Assembly: GCA_903959175.1 (NCBI GenBank)
Contig: CAJBVW010000019.1
Span: 1-57,670 of the forward strand
DNA from: an uncultured Pseudomonadota bacterium
GTDB taxonomy: Bacteria > Myxococcota_A > UBA796 > SXON01
Reading direction: 5' to 3'
Length of the DNA: 57,670 bases
Part shown: positions 27,066-35,111 of the stretch, piece after piece
Layout: every line of letters starts with the position of its first letter
Numbering within the stretch: the stretch's first letter is position 1
Translations under genes and position numbers: made by a program
Notes under the pieces: generated by a model
What the model was told of the DNA's origin: nothing
Seen by the model: the letters and a program-made list of their open reading frames with translations, nothing else
The model's database searches: none

Positions 27066-27994
27066 CAGACGACCGGCGCCGGGGCGGGAGGTCCGGCGGG
27101 GAAGCGCGCGAAGAGGGCGACCGCGACGAGGAGCAGCACGATGCCGCCGGCGACGCCCATGACGCCGACCACCTGGGGCGCGCCCGCGTGGAGGATGAGC
27201 TCGTGGAAGCCCATCAGCGCGTTGAGGACGCCGTGCGCGACCGCCGCGGCCCACACGGTCCCGCTCGCCTCACGCACCCAGGCGAGGAGCGCGCCGAGCG
27301 GGATGGAGACGCCGATCAGCACGAGCGTGCCCTGGAGCGGCGCGTCGGGGAAGTGCCCGGCGAGCAGGACGAGCGGCGCGTGCCAGATGCCCCAGGCGAG
27401 GCCGATGAGCAGCGCGGCGGGCCAGAAGCCGAGCGGACGGAGCTCGCGGAAGAGCACGCCACGCCAGCCGATCTCCTCGGCGAAGGCGAGCGGCGCGTAG
27501 AAGAACAGGCCGACGATGAGCGCCTGGAACGAGGCGAGGAGCGGGTACGGGACCGAGGAAGCGTCGAGCCCGGCGCGCATCTGGGCCGCGGCCTCCTCCC
27601 CGCGGAGGGAGAGGACGCGCTCGACGATGGGGCCGCCGGTGAGATCGAGGGTGGCCCATCCGAAAGCGTTGGCGACGAACGCCGACGCCCACACGATGAG
27701 CACGGGCGCGAGCCAGGACAGGACGACCACGCCGCCGAAGCGGAGGCTCGTGTCCAGGCTGGAGGCGGGCTCGTGGACGACGAAGCGCTTCCAGAGGAGG
27801 GAGGCGAACAACGGACCGACGAGGAAGGGCACGGCGAGGAGGAGGCTCCAGTAGCCGTCGACCGGGAGGCGAAGGGCGGCGACGAGCGCGGCGATGCCCC
27901 AGCTCCAGGCGAAGACCAGGGCCAGCCACGCGCCCGCGCGGCGGAGGAACGTACGGGAGACGCCCGCTTCGGCCGGATGCGGCTCGGAACTCAA
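27065..27994 (-). CDS. CPBP-family intramembrane glutamic endopeptidase (CAAX/Abi type)
   Basis: The 309-residue polytopic membrane protein has the CPBP motifs: FAEEIGWRGVLFRE (EExxxR), then GIWHAPLVLL and AHGVLNALMGF. Eight or so membrane helices are visible. Family members cut prenylated proteins, process peptides or sort surface proteins. There is no ATG near the N-terminus; TTG 27994 overlaps the preceding stop by 4 nt (TTGA). It sits between a UshA-like cytochrome gene and tsaD. Its substrate cannot be told from sequence. Confidence 0.87.
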   Translation of the reverse strand: MSSEPHPAEAGVSRTFLRRAGAWLALVFAWSWGIAALVAALRLPVDGYWSLLLAVPFLVGPLFASLLWKRFVVHEPASSLDTSLRFGGVVVLSWLAPVLIVWASAFVANAFGWATLDLTGGPIVERVLSLRGEEAAAQMRAGLDASSVPYPLLASFQALIVGLFFYAPLAFAEEIGWRGVLFRELRPLGFWPAALLIGLAWGIWHAPLVLLAGHFPDAPLQGTLVLIGVSIPLGALLAWVREASGTVWAAAVAHGVLNALMGFHELILHAGAPQVVGVMGVAGGIVLLLVAVALFARFPAGPPAPAPVV

Positions 27995-29508
27995 TGGGTC
28001 ACCTTCGGGAGGTAGGTCGCGTGGTCGAAGCGCCCTCCGTCTTGCTTGCCGTCGTGACAGTCGACACAAACGGAGACGTCGGGCTTCGCAATCATCTCCA
28101 CCGTCGGCGGCTTGGCAACGTGCGCCTTGCCGGGACCGTGACATGCCTCACACCCGACGGCCTCGAGGCCCGCGACGGCGCCGGGATCCTGGGGGCCGTC
28201 CGGATGGAAGGCGCCGGTGACGTGGCAGGAGTAGCAGGAGCGATCGCGCTCGTTTCCCGCCGTCACGAGCGTGCTCCAGGCGCGGGAGTGGGCCGTACCG
28301 CCCCACTGGGCCGCCTGCTCGGCGTGGCAGCCCGTGCACGCGGAGGAGCCGGCGAAGGGGCTGTTCGCGAGGGCCGAGACGGTGGACACGGGCTCGGCGG
28401 CCTGGATCGCCACCTTCGCCTTCGCGACGAGCGCGGCGGTCGCGGCGTGGTCGGCGATGTCCGTTCCGAGGTCGACGAGGCGGTTGGTCACCCGGTGCGC
28501 GGGCTCCTTCGCGGTCGCGGCATCGGTGAGCGAGCCCTCGACCTCCACGAGCTTCCCCTCGAAGAAGCTGACCTGCTTCCCGATGCGCTCCCGCGTGGGG
28601 TCGTCCTTCGCCTCGGACTGACGCTTCTTCAGCTCGGCGACGCGGTTGCGGTAGCTCTCGCGCTGGTCCGCGAACTGCTGCAGGGCCTGACCGTCCCGCC
28701 ATTTGGTCGCCCCTGGAGTGAGCGTGTACGAGATCACGCCGACCTGCTTGCCGCGCGAGCCCGCCGCGAGGAGCATGCCCCCGTTCGAGAGCGCGTCCGG
28801 ACGCTCGAGCTGCTTGCGCTCCTGGCCGTTGACGATGAGGGAGACCGTCGGGAAGGTCGCGGCGAGCGCCTCGTCTTCCTGAACCTTCTGGCCCGAGAGG
28901 ACCACGATCACCCCCGGCGGGGCGGCGGCGATGGCGGCGCGCGCGGCGGCCATCGGCTCGGTGGCCCGGCAGCCGGGCTCCTTCGCGGAGTTCCCCACCA
29001 GGCCGATGACGGTGAGGGTCTGCCCGCCACGGTCGACCGACACGGAGGCCGGGAACGGGTTGGAGCCGCCACAGTCAAGGTTCGCGGCGACGTACGGGAG
29101 GGAGTAGGCAGCGGCCAGCTCTCGTACGGTCGCGATGCCGAGGGCGAGGTCACCGGCGCCGGGGAGCATGGCGTCCACGCCGACGAGCGCGTAGCCCTCG
29201 GCGAGGAGCCGCGCCTTCTCGAGCTGCTGCGCGCGCTCGGTGTCGCGGAGCGTTGCCCGGCCCCAGAAGAGGTTGCCGGCGTCGAGCACGACGACGGGGC
29301 CGTCCTTTCGGAGCCCCTCAATCACGGTGTTTCGTCTGGACAGACCGCCCATGGGATGTTTGGGTCAACCACAGGGCTCGATCTCGCCGTCCACGTTGCC
29401 CGTGTAGGCGAGGGTGAGCGCGCCGGGAGGCGCCACGGGGACGTCGGGCGCGCCGCACGCGGTGAAGGCCAGCGCGACGAGGGCGACCATGCGGGGTCCG
29501 AACCTCAC
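27991..29508 (-). CDS. UshA-like tetraheme cytochrome lipoprotein, probable selenoprotein (in-frame TGA at 29365-29367)
   Basis: Read through one TGA, this is a 505-residue lipoprotein. It has a signal with lipobox FTAC (Cys18), a calcineurin/UshA-like region and a C-terminal cytochrome with four CxxCH motifs near residues 391, 425, 453 and 481. The TGA is codon 48 in GEIEPCG-TGA-PKHPMGGL; related proteins as I remember them have EPCGC there, so the TGA replaces a Cys codon. GTG 29508 overlaps the DUF4340 stop (GTGA), the habit of this genome. Starting at ATG 29352, after the TGA, would remove the signal peptide that a c-type cytochrome needs. A SECIS-like hairpin follows the TGA. I recall that a 'UshA-like (seleno)protein' family name exists, unverified. 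The alternatives are a nonsense mutation or a base error. Confidence 0.8.
29337..29367 (-). promoter_or_regulatory. Putative bacterial SECIS element at the in-frame TGA
   Basis: After TGA (29367-29365) come 13 nt, then a stem UGGGC/GUCCA (29351-29347 with 29341-29337, five pairs including one G-U) closing a GGUCU loop (29346-29342). The loop and its distance of 18 nt from the TGA match what I remember of E. coli fdhF, where the SelB contacts are the loop G and U. Confidence 0.6.
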
Positions 29509-30983
29509 TTCTTCATCTCGGCACGCTCGGACTCGATGCGTGAGCGGCGCTCGGTCTTCTCGTCGTCGCCCGTCGCCTTACGACGGTGCTCGCGAAGGAG
29601 GTCCTTCACCACGTCGATGACGCCGCTGTCGATGATGTAGACCTCAGGGAACTCCAGGGCGCGGGCGTAGAAGCGCTCTCGCTCGTGGCCCTCGGGGTCC
29701 GTGACGGGCGAGGCGTTCTTGCCGACGACGACGGTGCGGGCCTCGCCGCTGCGGTCCGTCATCACGATGGTCGCACGGGGGGACTCGAAGCCGTACTCGC
29801 TGCCCTCGGCGACCTCGGCCACGAACTCGTCCGCCTGAACATTCGCCACGCGGGTGGCGAGGCGCTTCGGGGTGCTGCCGGGGACCGGCACGCCGGTGTC
29901 CCATAGCCAGGTGTCGGCCTCCATCGTCACGGTCACGGTGCCGGTGAGATCGGGGTCGCGCTCGTCCCCGGCGTAGGTCGTCACCATGGAGGCGAGCGTG
30001 TTCGGGTCCATGCGCGCGAAGCGCTTGAGCCGGAAGGTCTCGGGCTCCGCGAGGTAGTCGTCGAGCAGGCCGTCGCGGGCGGCGTAGATGGTCGGCTCGT
30101 CCGCGAGCTTGACGTAGGCGAGGGCGTACTCTCCGTCCTTCTCGCCGGTGACGCCGCCGAGGAGCAACGTGAGGGGGTCGCGGCCAGAGAAGCGGATGGT
30201 GATCTGGGCGCGCGGCGCGTCCAGGCCGTACTTCGCGAAGTCGGTCGTGTCCTCGGTGACGAAGTCGACGGCCTTGAGCGCCGAGACGCGACCGAGGAGG
30301 CCGCGGATCTCGCTGTCGTTGGCAGCGAAGGCCTGCGGCGCGAGCATGTCCCAGCTGTTCTCGCCGGTGCGCTGGAAGGCGAGCCGCTTGCCCCCCGGGA
30401 GCTCGGCCGCGAGGGCGTCGACGTCCTTGCTGTCAAAGGAGGCGAAGCGCCGCTCTCGGAACTCGGCGAGCGAGAGGCTGTAGTAGTCCACCGCCGACTT
30501 CTTCACGGTGTAGACGGCGGTGTCGCCCGACTTCCGGATGTAGAAGCTCACGCCGGACGGGTTCGGGTCGCCGGCGTCGAACTCCTCGGTGGAGCCGTCG
30601 CGGAAGGTGAGCTTGACGTGGATGGTGCTGTTGCCGAGGCCGTAGAGGGCGTCGTCCGCGGGGCCGTCCACGACGCTGGCGCGCGCGACGAGGTCGTGGA
30701 GCTGGTGCTTGACGCGGTTGACCATCGAGCGGCTTGCGCGGAGCTCCTCTCCCTCCAGCCACCACCCGTCCGCGCGCTCGGCGAGCACGATGGCGCCGTC
30801 GGGCCGGGTGACCTCGACCTTGACGAGGTTCGCCTTCTCGAAGACGAAGATGGGCTTCTCGTTCTCCTTGAGGGCGGCCTTGCGCTCGGCGGGAGTGAGC
30901 TCGGCGGGGCGGACCATCCACCACGCGCCCAACAGGCCGAGCAGCGCGACGAGCGCCAAGAGGGTGCCGCGAAAGTTCTTCAT
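29505..30983 (-). CDS. DUF4340 domain-containing protein
   Basis: The 492-residue protein has one N-terminal membrane anchor (LLALVALLGLLGAWW) and a large extracytoplasmic region with repeated strand modules. They have the form 'FVFEKANLVKVEV', 'FAKYGLDAPRAQITIRF' and 'EYGFESPRATIVM', typical of DUF4340. ATG 30983 has GGGAGGAAG 6-8 nt upstream. It follows the GldG-like gene by 31 nt and overlaps the UshA-like gene by 4 nt. DUF4340 proteins are recurrent partners of GldG-type ABC exporters; the exact role is unknown. Confidence 0.85.
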   Translation of the reverse strand: MKNFRGTLLALVALLGLLGAWWMVRPAELTPAERKAALKENEKPIFVFEKANLVKVEVTRPDGAIVLAERADGWWLEGEELRASRSMVNRVKHQLHDLVARASVVDGPADDALYGLGNSTIHVKLTFRDGSTEEFDAGDPNPSGVSFYIRKSGDTAVYTVKKSAVDYYSLSLAEFRERRFASFDSKDVDALAAELPGGKRLAFQRTGENSWDMLAPQAFAANDSEIRGLLGRVSALKAVDFVTEDTTDFAKYGLDAPRAQITIRFSGRDPLTLLLGGVTGEKDGEYALAYVKLADEPTIYAARDGLLDDYLAEPETFRLKRFARMDPNTLASMVTTYAGDERDPDLTGTVTVTMEADTWLWDTGVPVPGSTPKRLATRVANVQADEFVAEVAEGSEYGFESPRATIVMTDRSGEARTVVVGKNASPVTDPEGHERERFYARALEFPEVYIIDSGVIDVVKDLLREHRRKATGDDEKTERRSRIESERAEMKK

Positions 30984-31014
30984 GTCGCTTCCTCCCGATC
31001 CGCCGAACCGCGGA

Positions 31015-32469
31015 TCATTGGCCGCGCCTGGACGACCAGACACCCGCGCCCAAGAGGACCGCGAGGAGCGGACCGATGGAGAGCACGAGCCAGCGCACCT
31101 TGCCGAGGTCCTCCGCGGAGAGCGCAAGGCGACGGACCATGCTCGGACGCCCGACGACGGAGAGTCGCCCTTCGTCTCCGAGGAGCCAGCGGAAGGTGTT
31201 GATGGCGAAGCTGGCGTTGCCGGGGCCTTCGGCGAGGAGGCCGTTCGCGATCGCGTCGGCATCGCCGAGGACGACGACGCGAGCGCCGCCGCGCTTGACC
31301 AGCCCGGACTCGGGGCCGAGCTCGAGCGCGAGGGCCATGGCCGCGGGGCCGGCACCGTCGATGTCGGCCTCGAACCTGGCCGCTCCGCTGTCGAGCGCGC
31401 CGCCGCGATCGATCCAGCCGTCGCGCGAGGTCTCGAGGAGAGTGGAGGCGCGGACGCCCTCTTTCGGCGGGACCGAGGCCTGCACGGGCGCGGCGCGCGA
31501 CACGACGGTCACCAGCATCTCGTCGGAGAGATCCTTGGTGATCGGGTGCGACTTGTACCGGGGCACCGGGCGATCGGGGTACGGGAAGACGAGGAGCTTG
31601 TCGAGGACGATACCGTCCGGCACGACCACACCGAGGCGGCCGAGGAGGCTCGGCACGTAGGAGCCGGGCTCCACCGCGACGAGGACCGACCCGCCCGTGG
31701 CGAGGTAGCCGAGGATGAGGTCTTCTTCGAGCGCGGGGATGGCGACGCGCGGACGGGCGATGAGGATGGCCGCGGCGTCGTCGGGGACGCGGGGGGCCAC
31801 CTGATCGCGGTCACGCACGAAGTCGAGCTTCTTGAGGTCGTAGTTCTCCTGGTCGAGCGCAGCGGCGAGCTCGGACAGGCCGTTCGGGTCGTGCCCCTCC
31901 ACGTCGAGCTCGCCGTGGCCGACGAGCGCGTAGACGACGCGCCGGCTGTCGGACATGAGCTGGGAAAAGGCACGGTTTATCCCTGCTTCTCCCAGGAACT
32001 CGATCTTGCGGTCGTCCCCCTTGCCGGAGCGGCGGAAGAGGTCGCGGTCCTGGAGGTCGACGCGGCGGTCGCCGCGCTGGACGACGACGGTGCCGTAGTC
32101 GGTCACACCAAGCTTCTCCGCGGTCAACCTCTCCTTGTCGAAGTCGATGAACCGGGTCTCGACGATCGCCGAGTTGTAGTCCATCTCCTCGAGGAGGTCC
32201 TGGAGCTGGCGGTCCTTGAAGTAGGACTCCTTCTTCCCGCGCTGCGCGGAGAAGGCCGTGACGGTGACCGGCTGCCCGTCCCGGTCGAGGAGGCCGAGCT
32301 TGTTGACCGTGTCGGCGGCGAGGACGCTGCCCTGATCCGCAGATAGATCCAAGCGGATCCGGAAGCGGTCGACCAGGAGGTAGACGACGACGACCGCCGC
32401 GACGACGAGGACCGTCACCGCGGTGGCGTTGGAGCCGACGGCGAGGCGGCGCTGCAGGTTGCGGTTCAT
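31015..32469 (-). CDS. GldG-like ABC transporter auxiliary membrane protein
   Basis: The 484-residue protein has an N-terminal membrane helix (about 14-34), a large extracytoplasmic domain of the ABC-type uncharacterised transporter family (PF09822-like) and a C-terminal helix followed by SSRRGQ. Segments such as YALVGHGELDVEG and ILIARPRVAIPALEEDLILGYLATGGSVLVAVE are typical of GldG. ATG 32469 overlaps the permease stop (ATGA). In Bacteroidota GldG works with GldA and GldF in gliding; homologues in other phyla serve unknown export. Confidence 0.88.
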   Translation of the reverse strand: MNRNLQRRLAVGSNATAVTVLVVAAVVVVYLLVDRFRIRLDLSADQGSVLAADTVNKLGLLDRDGQPVTVTAFSAQRGKKESYFKDRQLQDLLEEMDYNSAIVETRFIDFDKERLTAEKLGVTDYGTVVVQRGDRRVDLQDRDLFRRSGKGDDRKIEFLGEAGINRAFSQLMSDSRRVVYALVGHGELDVEGHDPNGLSELAAALDQENYDLKKLDFVRDRDQVAPRVPDDAAAILIARPRVAIPALEEDLILGYLATGGSVLVAVEPGSYVPSLLGRLGVVVPDGIVLDKLLVFPYPDRPVPRYKSHPITKDLSDEMLVTVVSRAAPVQASVPPKEGVRASTLLETSRDGWIDRGGALDSGAARFEADIDGAGPAAMALALELGPESGLVKRGGARVVVLGDADAIANGLLAEGPGNASFAINTFRWLLGDEGRLSVVGRPSMVRRLALSAEDLGKVRWLVLSIGPLLAVLLGAGVWSSRRGQ

Positions 32470-33176
32470 CGCCACCGGCGCGACTCCAGTGAGCGGAAGG
32501 TCAGGAACAGGAAGACCGCCGTGAAGGCGACGAAGTAGAAGATGTCCGCGCTGTCGAGCACGCCGCGGTTGAACGAGTCGAGGTGGACGAGCACGGAGAG
32601 CGGGCGCACGGTGTCCGCCCACTCTTCCGGCAGGAGCGCCTCGGCCCGGCCCACGAGCCAGAACGGCAGGAGGAGGACGATGCCGACGAGGCCAGCCGCG
32701 ACCTGGTCATCCGTGAGGGAGGAGGCGAACAAGCCCGCGGCGCAGAACGCGGCGGCGACGCCGACCAGCCCGAGGTAGCTCGTGAAGACGACGCCCCAAT
32801 CCGGGTCGCCGTAGTAGGCGAGCACCGCCGGGAAGACGAGCGTACCGAGGAACATCAGGAGGCAGAGCGTCAGCGAGGCGAGCCACTTGCCGAGCACGAT
32901 CGCCCCGAGCGAGACGGGCGCCGTCATCAGCAGCTCGAGCGTGCCGAGGCGGCGCTCCTCAGCGAAGTGGCGCATCGTGAGCATCGGGAGCACGAAGAGC
33001 TGGGTGATCGCGAGGTTCCCGAGGAGGACGCGGAGCGAGGCCTCCCCCGTGAGGGTGACGCCCAGGTAGAAGAACAGGCCCGCCAGGAACAGGAACGCCG
33101 AGAGGAACACGTACGCGAGGGGGCTCACGAAGTAGATCCGCATCTCCTTCTTCCACAAGGTCCAGATCGCCCTCAT
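32466..33176 (-). CDS. ABC transporter permease, GldF/ABC-2 type
   Basis: The 236-residue protein has six membrane helices and an ABC-2 permease layout. It starts with WTLWKKEMRIYFVSPLAYVF, has the conserved RHFAEERRLGTLELLMTAPV loop after helix 2, and ends with FLTFRSLESRRWR. This EERRLGTLE motif is characteristic of NosY/GldF-like permeases. It overlaps both neighbours by 4 nt (ATGA), so ATPase, permease and auxiliary protein are made together. Confidence 0.93.
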   Translation of the reverse strand: MRAIWTLWKKEMRIYFVSPLAYVFLSAFLFLAGLFFYLGVTLTGEASLRVLLGNLAITQLFVLPMLTMRHFAEERRLGTLELLMTAPVSLGAIVLGKWLASLTLCLLMFLGTLVFPAVLAYYGDPDWGVVFTSYLGLVGVAAAFCAAGLFASSLTDDQVAAGLVGIVLLLPFWLVGRAEALLPEEWADTVRPLSVLVHLDSFNRGVLDSADIFYFVAFTAVFLFLTFRSLESRRWR

Positions 33177-34090
33177 TCACGCCCCACGATGGAGACGAAG
33201 GCCTCCTCCAGGGTCGGGAGGCGGTGCTCGAGGGTGCGCACGCGGGCACCGGCCTCGCGGGCGAGCTCGGCGACGGCGGGGCGGGGGTCGACCCGGGCGT
33301 TGAGGCGGAAGGTGCGCCAGGCGCCGTCCGCACCGAGGGGCTCGACGAGATCGACCTGCGGGAGCGCGCCGAGGCGGGGGCCGTCGAGCCCGTCGACCTC
33401 GACGAGGTACCAGTCGCCCCGGGGCGCCATCGCGCGGAGCTCGTCCAACGAGCCCTGCGCCACGAGCTGGCCCTTGGTGATGACCAGGGCGCGCGGGCAG
33501 AGCGCCTCGACCTCGGAGAGGATGTGCGTCGAGAGGATGACGGTGTGCGTGCCGGCGAGGGACTTCACGAGGTCCCGGATGCCGACGAGCTGGGCCGGAT
33601 CGAGGCCGCTGGTGGGCTCGTCGAGGATGAGCACGGGCGGATCGTGGAGGAGCGCCTGAGCGAGCCCGACGCGCTGGCGGTAGCCCTTCGAGAGCGAGCC
33701 GAGGATGCGACGCTCCCAGCCCGAGAGCCCGACGCGCTCCATCACCGAGCCGGTGCGCTGGTGGCGTGCCCGCCCGGTGAAGCCGCGAAGCTCGGCGATG
33801 AACCCAAGGTAGTCGCCGACGCTCAGCTCGGGGTACAGCGGCGGGGACTCCGGCAGGTAGCCGACGCGACGCTTGACCTCCATCGGGGACTCGAAGACGT
33901 CGAACCCCGCCACGCGCGCGTCTCCCCCGGTGGCCGGGAGGAACCCCGTGAGGATCCGCATCGTGGTGGTCTTGCCCGCGCCGTTCGGCCCGAGAAACCC
34001 GACGATCTCGCCCCTTTCGATCGTGAAGGAGACGTTGTTCAGCGCGAGGCGCGGACCATAGGACTTGGTGAGGGCGATGGCTTCAATCAT
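33173..34090 (-). CDS. ABC transporter ATP-binding protein, GldA type
   Basis: This 305-residue ATPase pairs with the permease. Walker A is GPNGAGKTT, the Q-loop is GYLPESPPLYPELSV, the signature is LSKGYRQRVGLAQA (GYRQR form common in ABC-2 drug, Nos and Gld exporters), Walker B is VLILDEPTSGLDP and the H-loop is ILSTHILSE. An approximately 80-residue C-terminal extension follows. ATG 34090 follows a 56-nt divergent gap with no clear promoter box. Confidence 0.94.
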   Translation of the reverse strand: MIEAIALTKSYGPRLALNNVSFTIERGEIVGFLGPNGAGKTTTMRILTGFLPATGGDARVAGFDVFESPMEVKRRVGYLPESPPLYPELSVGDYLGFIAELRGFTGRARHQRTGSVMERVGLSGWERRILGSLSKGYRQRVGLAQALLHDPPVLILDEPTSGLDPAQLVGIRDLVKSLAGTHTVILSTHILSEVEALCPRALVITKGQLVAQGSLDELRAMAPRGDWYLVEVDGLDGPRLGALPQVDLVEPLGADGAWRTFRLNARVDPRPAVAELAREAGARVRTLEHRLPTLEEAFVSIVGRE

Positions 34091-34146
34091 CAGAACGGCC
34101 GACCATCTAACGGGTACCCGCCCAGCCGCTACCCCCGGGTTAATCC

Positions 34147-34650
34147 ATGCCGATGCTTTGGGTCGTACTCGCGGCGCTCGCGCGCGCCGAGGTCGTCGAC
34201 GGGATCCTCCACGTCGTGGGGGATCGCATCGTCACCCGCTCCGATCTCGCGTTCGAGCAGGACTTCGACGCGCGGGACCGCGGTCCCCTCGTCCCCTTCG
34301 AGGACCCGAACTATCCGCTCGAGCAGCGGCTGATCGACTTCGCGATCCTCCGCGAGCTCGCGGGGGACATCGAGATCTACAAGCCCCCCGCCGGCGACGT
34401 GCGCGCGCGGTGGGAGCGCTTCCGGGACGGATGGCCCCATCCCGAAGATCATGCGGCGTTCCTCACGCGGTGGGGCCTGGACGACGAGCAGCTCCTCGGG
34501 TTCGTCTACAGCCGGATGGTGGTCGAGCGGTACGCGGCCCGCAACGCCGGTCAGGCGGTGGCGCTGGACCGCGGAGAGCTGACTCCCGAGGCGTACCAGG
34601 CCTGGATGGGCGCGCTCCGGGAGCGGACCAGCGTCCGGAACACGCCATGA
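34147..34650 (+). CDS. Small secreted protein resembling a SurA N-terminal domain
   Basis: The 167-residue protein begins with a signal-peptide-like MLWVVLAALARA. Then comes VVDGILHVVGDRIVTRSDLAFEQDF, the typical start of SurA/PPIase chaperones (VNDxVITxSD). A helical region follows and the protein ends without any parvulin domain. It may be a free-standing chaperone-type domain. ATG 34147 or 34153; there is no strong ribosome site. Its stop overlaps rimI by 4 nt. The family call rests on one motif and size, so it is tentative. Confidence 0.62.
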   Translation: MPMLWVVLAALARAEVVDGILHVVGDRIVTRSDLAFEQDFDARDRGPLVPFEDPNYPLEQRLIDFAILRELAGDIEIYKPPAGDVRARWERFRDGWPHPEDHAAFLTRWGLDDEQLLGFVYSRMVVERYAARNAGQAVALDRGELTPEAYQAWMGALRERTSVRNTP

Positions 34651-35087
34651 GCGGCGTCCCCCGTCGGGCGACCGCCGCGGACATCGACGCGGTGCTCGCG
34701 CTCGAGCAGTCGTGCTTCTCGGACGACCCGTGGACCCGCAACATGCTCCAGGAAGAGCTGGGCCGCGCCGGCGGCGTCTTCGTCGCGCTCGGGGACGAAG
34801 GGCGGCCCGTCGCGTTCGCGATCGGCTGGTCGGTGCTGGACGAGCTCCATGTGCTGCAGGTCGCCGTGGATCCGGCACAGCGCCGCGGGGGGCTCGGGCG
34901 CCGCATCATGGAGGCGCTCGAGGCGGGCGCGGGCAGCGCGGAGACGGCGTGGCTCGAGGTCCGACGCGACAACGCCGCGGCCATCGGGATGTACGAGGCC
35001 CTCGGCTACCGCGCGGTGGGCTGCCGCCAGCGCTACTACACCGACGGTTGCGACGCGCTGCTGCTCCGGAAGACGCTCAAGGGCTGA
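34647..35087 (+). CDS. rimI: Ribosomal protein S18-alanine N-acetyltransferase (RimI-type GNAT)
   Basis: The 146-residue GNAT protein has LEQSCFSDDPWTRNML at the N-terminus (RimI-like), acetyl-CoA loop VDPAQRRGGLGRRIME, ARRDN-type WLEVRRDNAAAIGMYEALGY and the terminal CRQRYYTDGCDALLLRKTL. All are RimI features. ATG 34647 overlaps the SurA-like gene (ATGA). In many bacteria rimI is next to tsaB or tsaD; here it is 7.6 kb from tsaD. Confidence 0.88.
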   Translation: MSGVPRRATAADIDAVLALEQSCFSDDPWTRNMLQEELGRAGGVFVALGDEGRPVAFAIGWSVLDELHVLQVAVDPAQRRGGLGRRIMEALEAGAGSAETAWLEVRRDNAAAIGMYEALGYRAVGCRQRYYTDGCDALLLRKTLKG

Positions 35088-35111
35088 GCGGGGGGGCGCC
35101 GCGCTCCCCGT

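Noticed and set aside
27991-29352. The UshA-like gene starting at ATG 29352, after the TGA
   Set aside because: There is no ribosome site, it lacks the signal peptide that a c-type cytochrome needs, and it discards an upstream in-frame lipoprotein signal.
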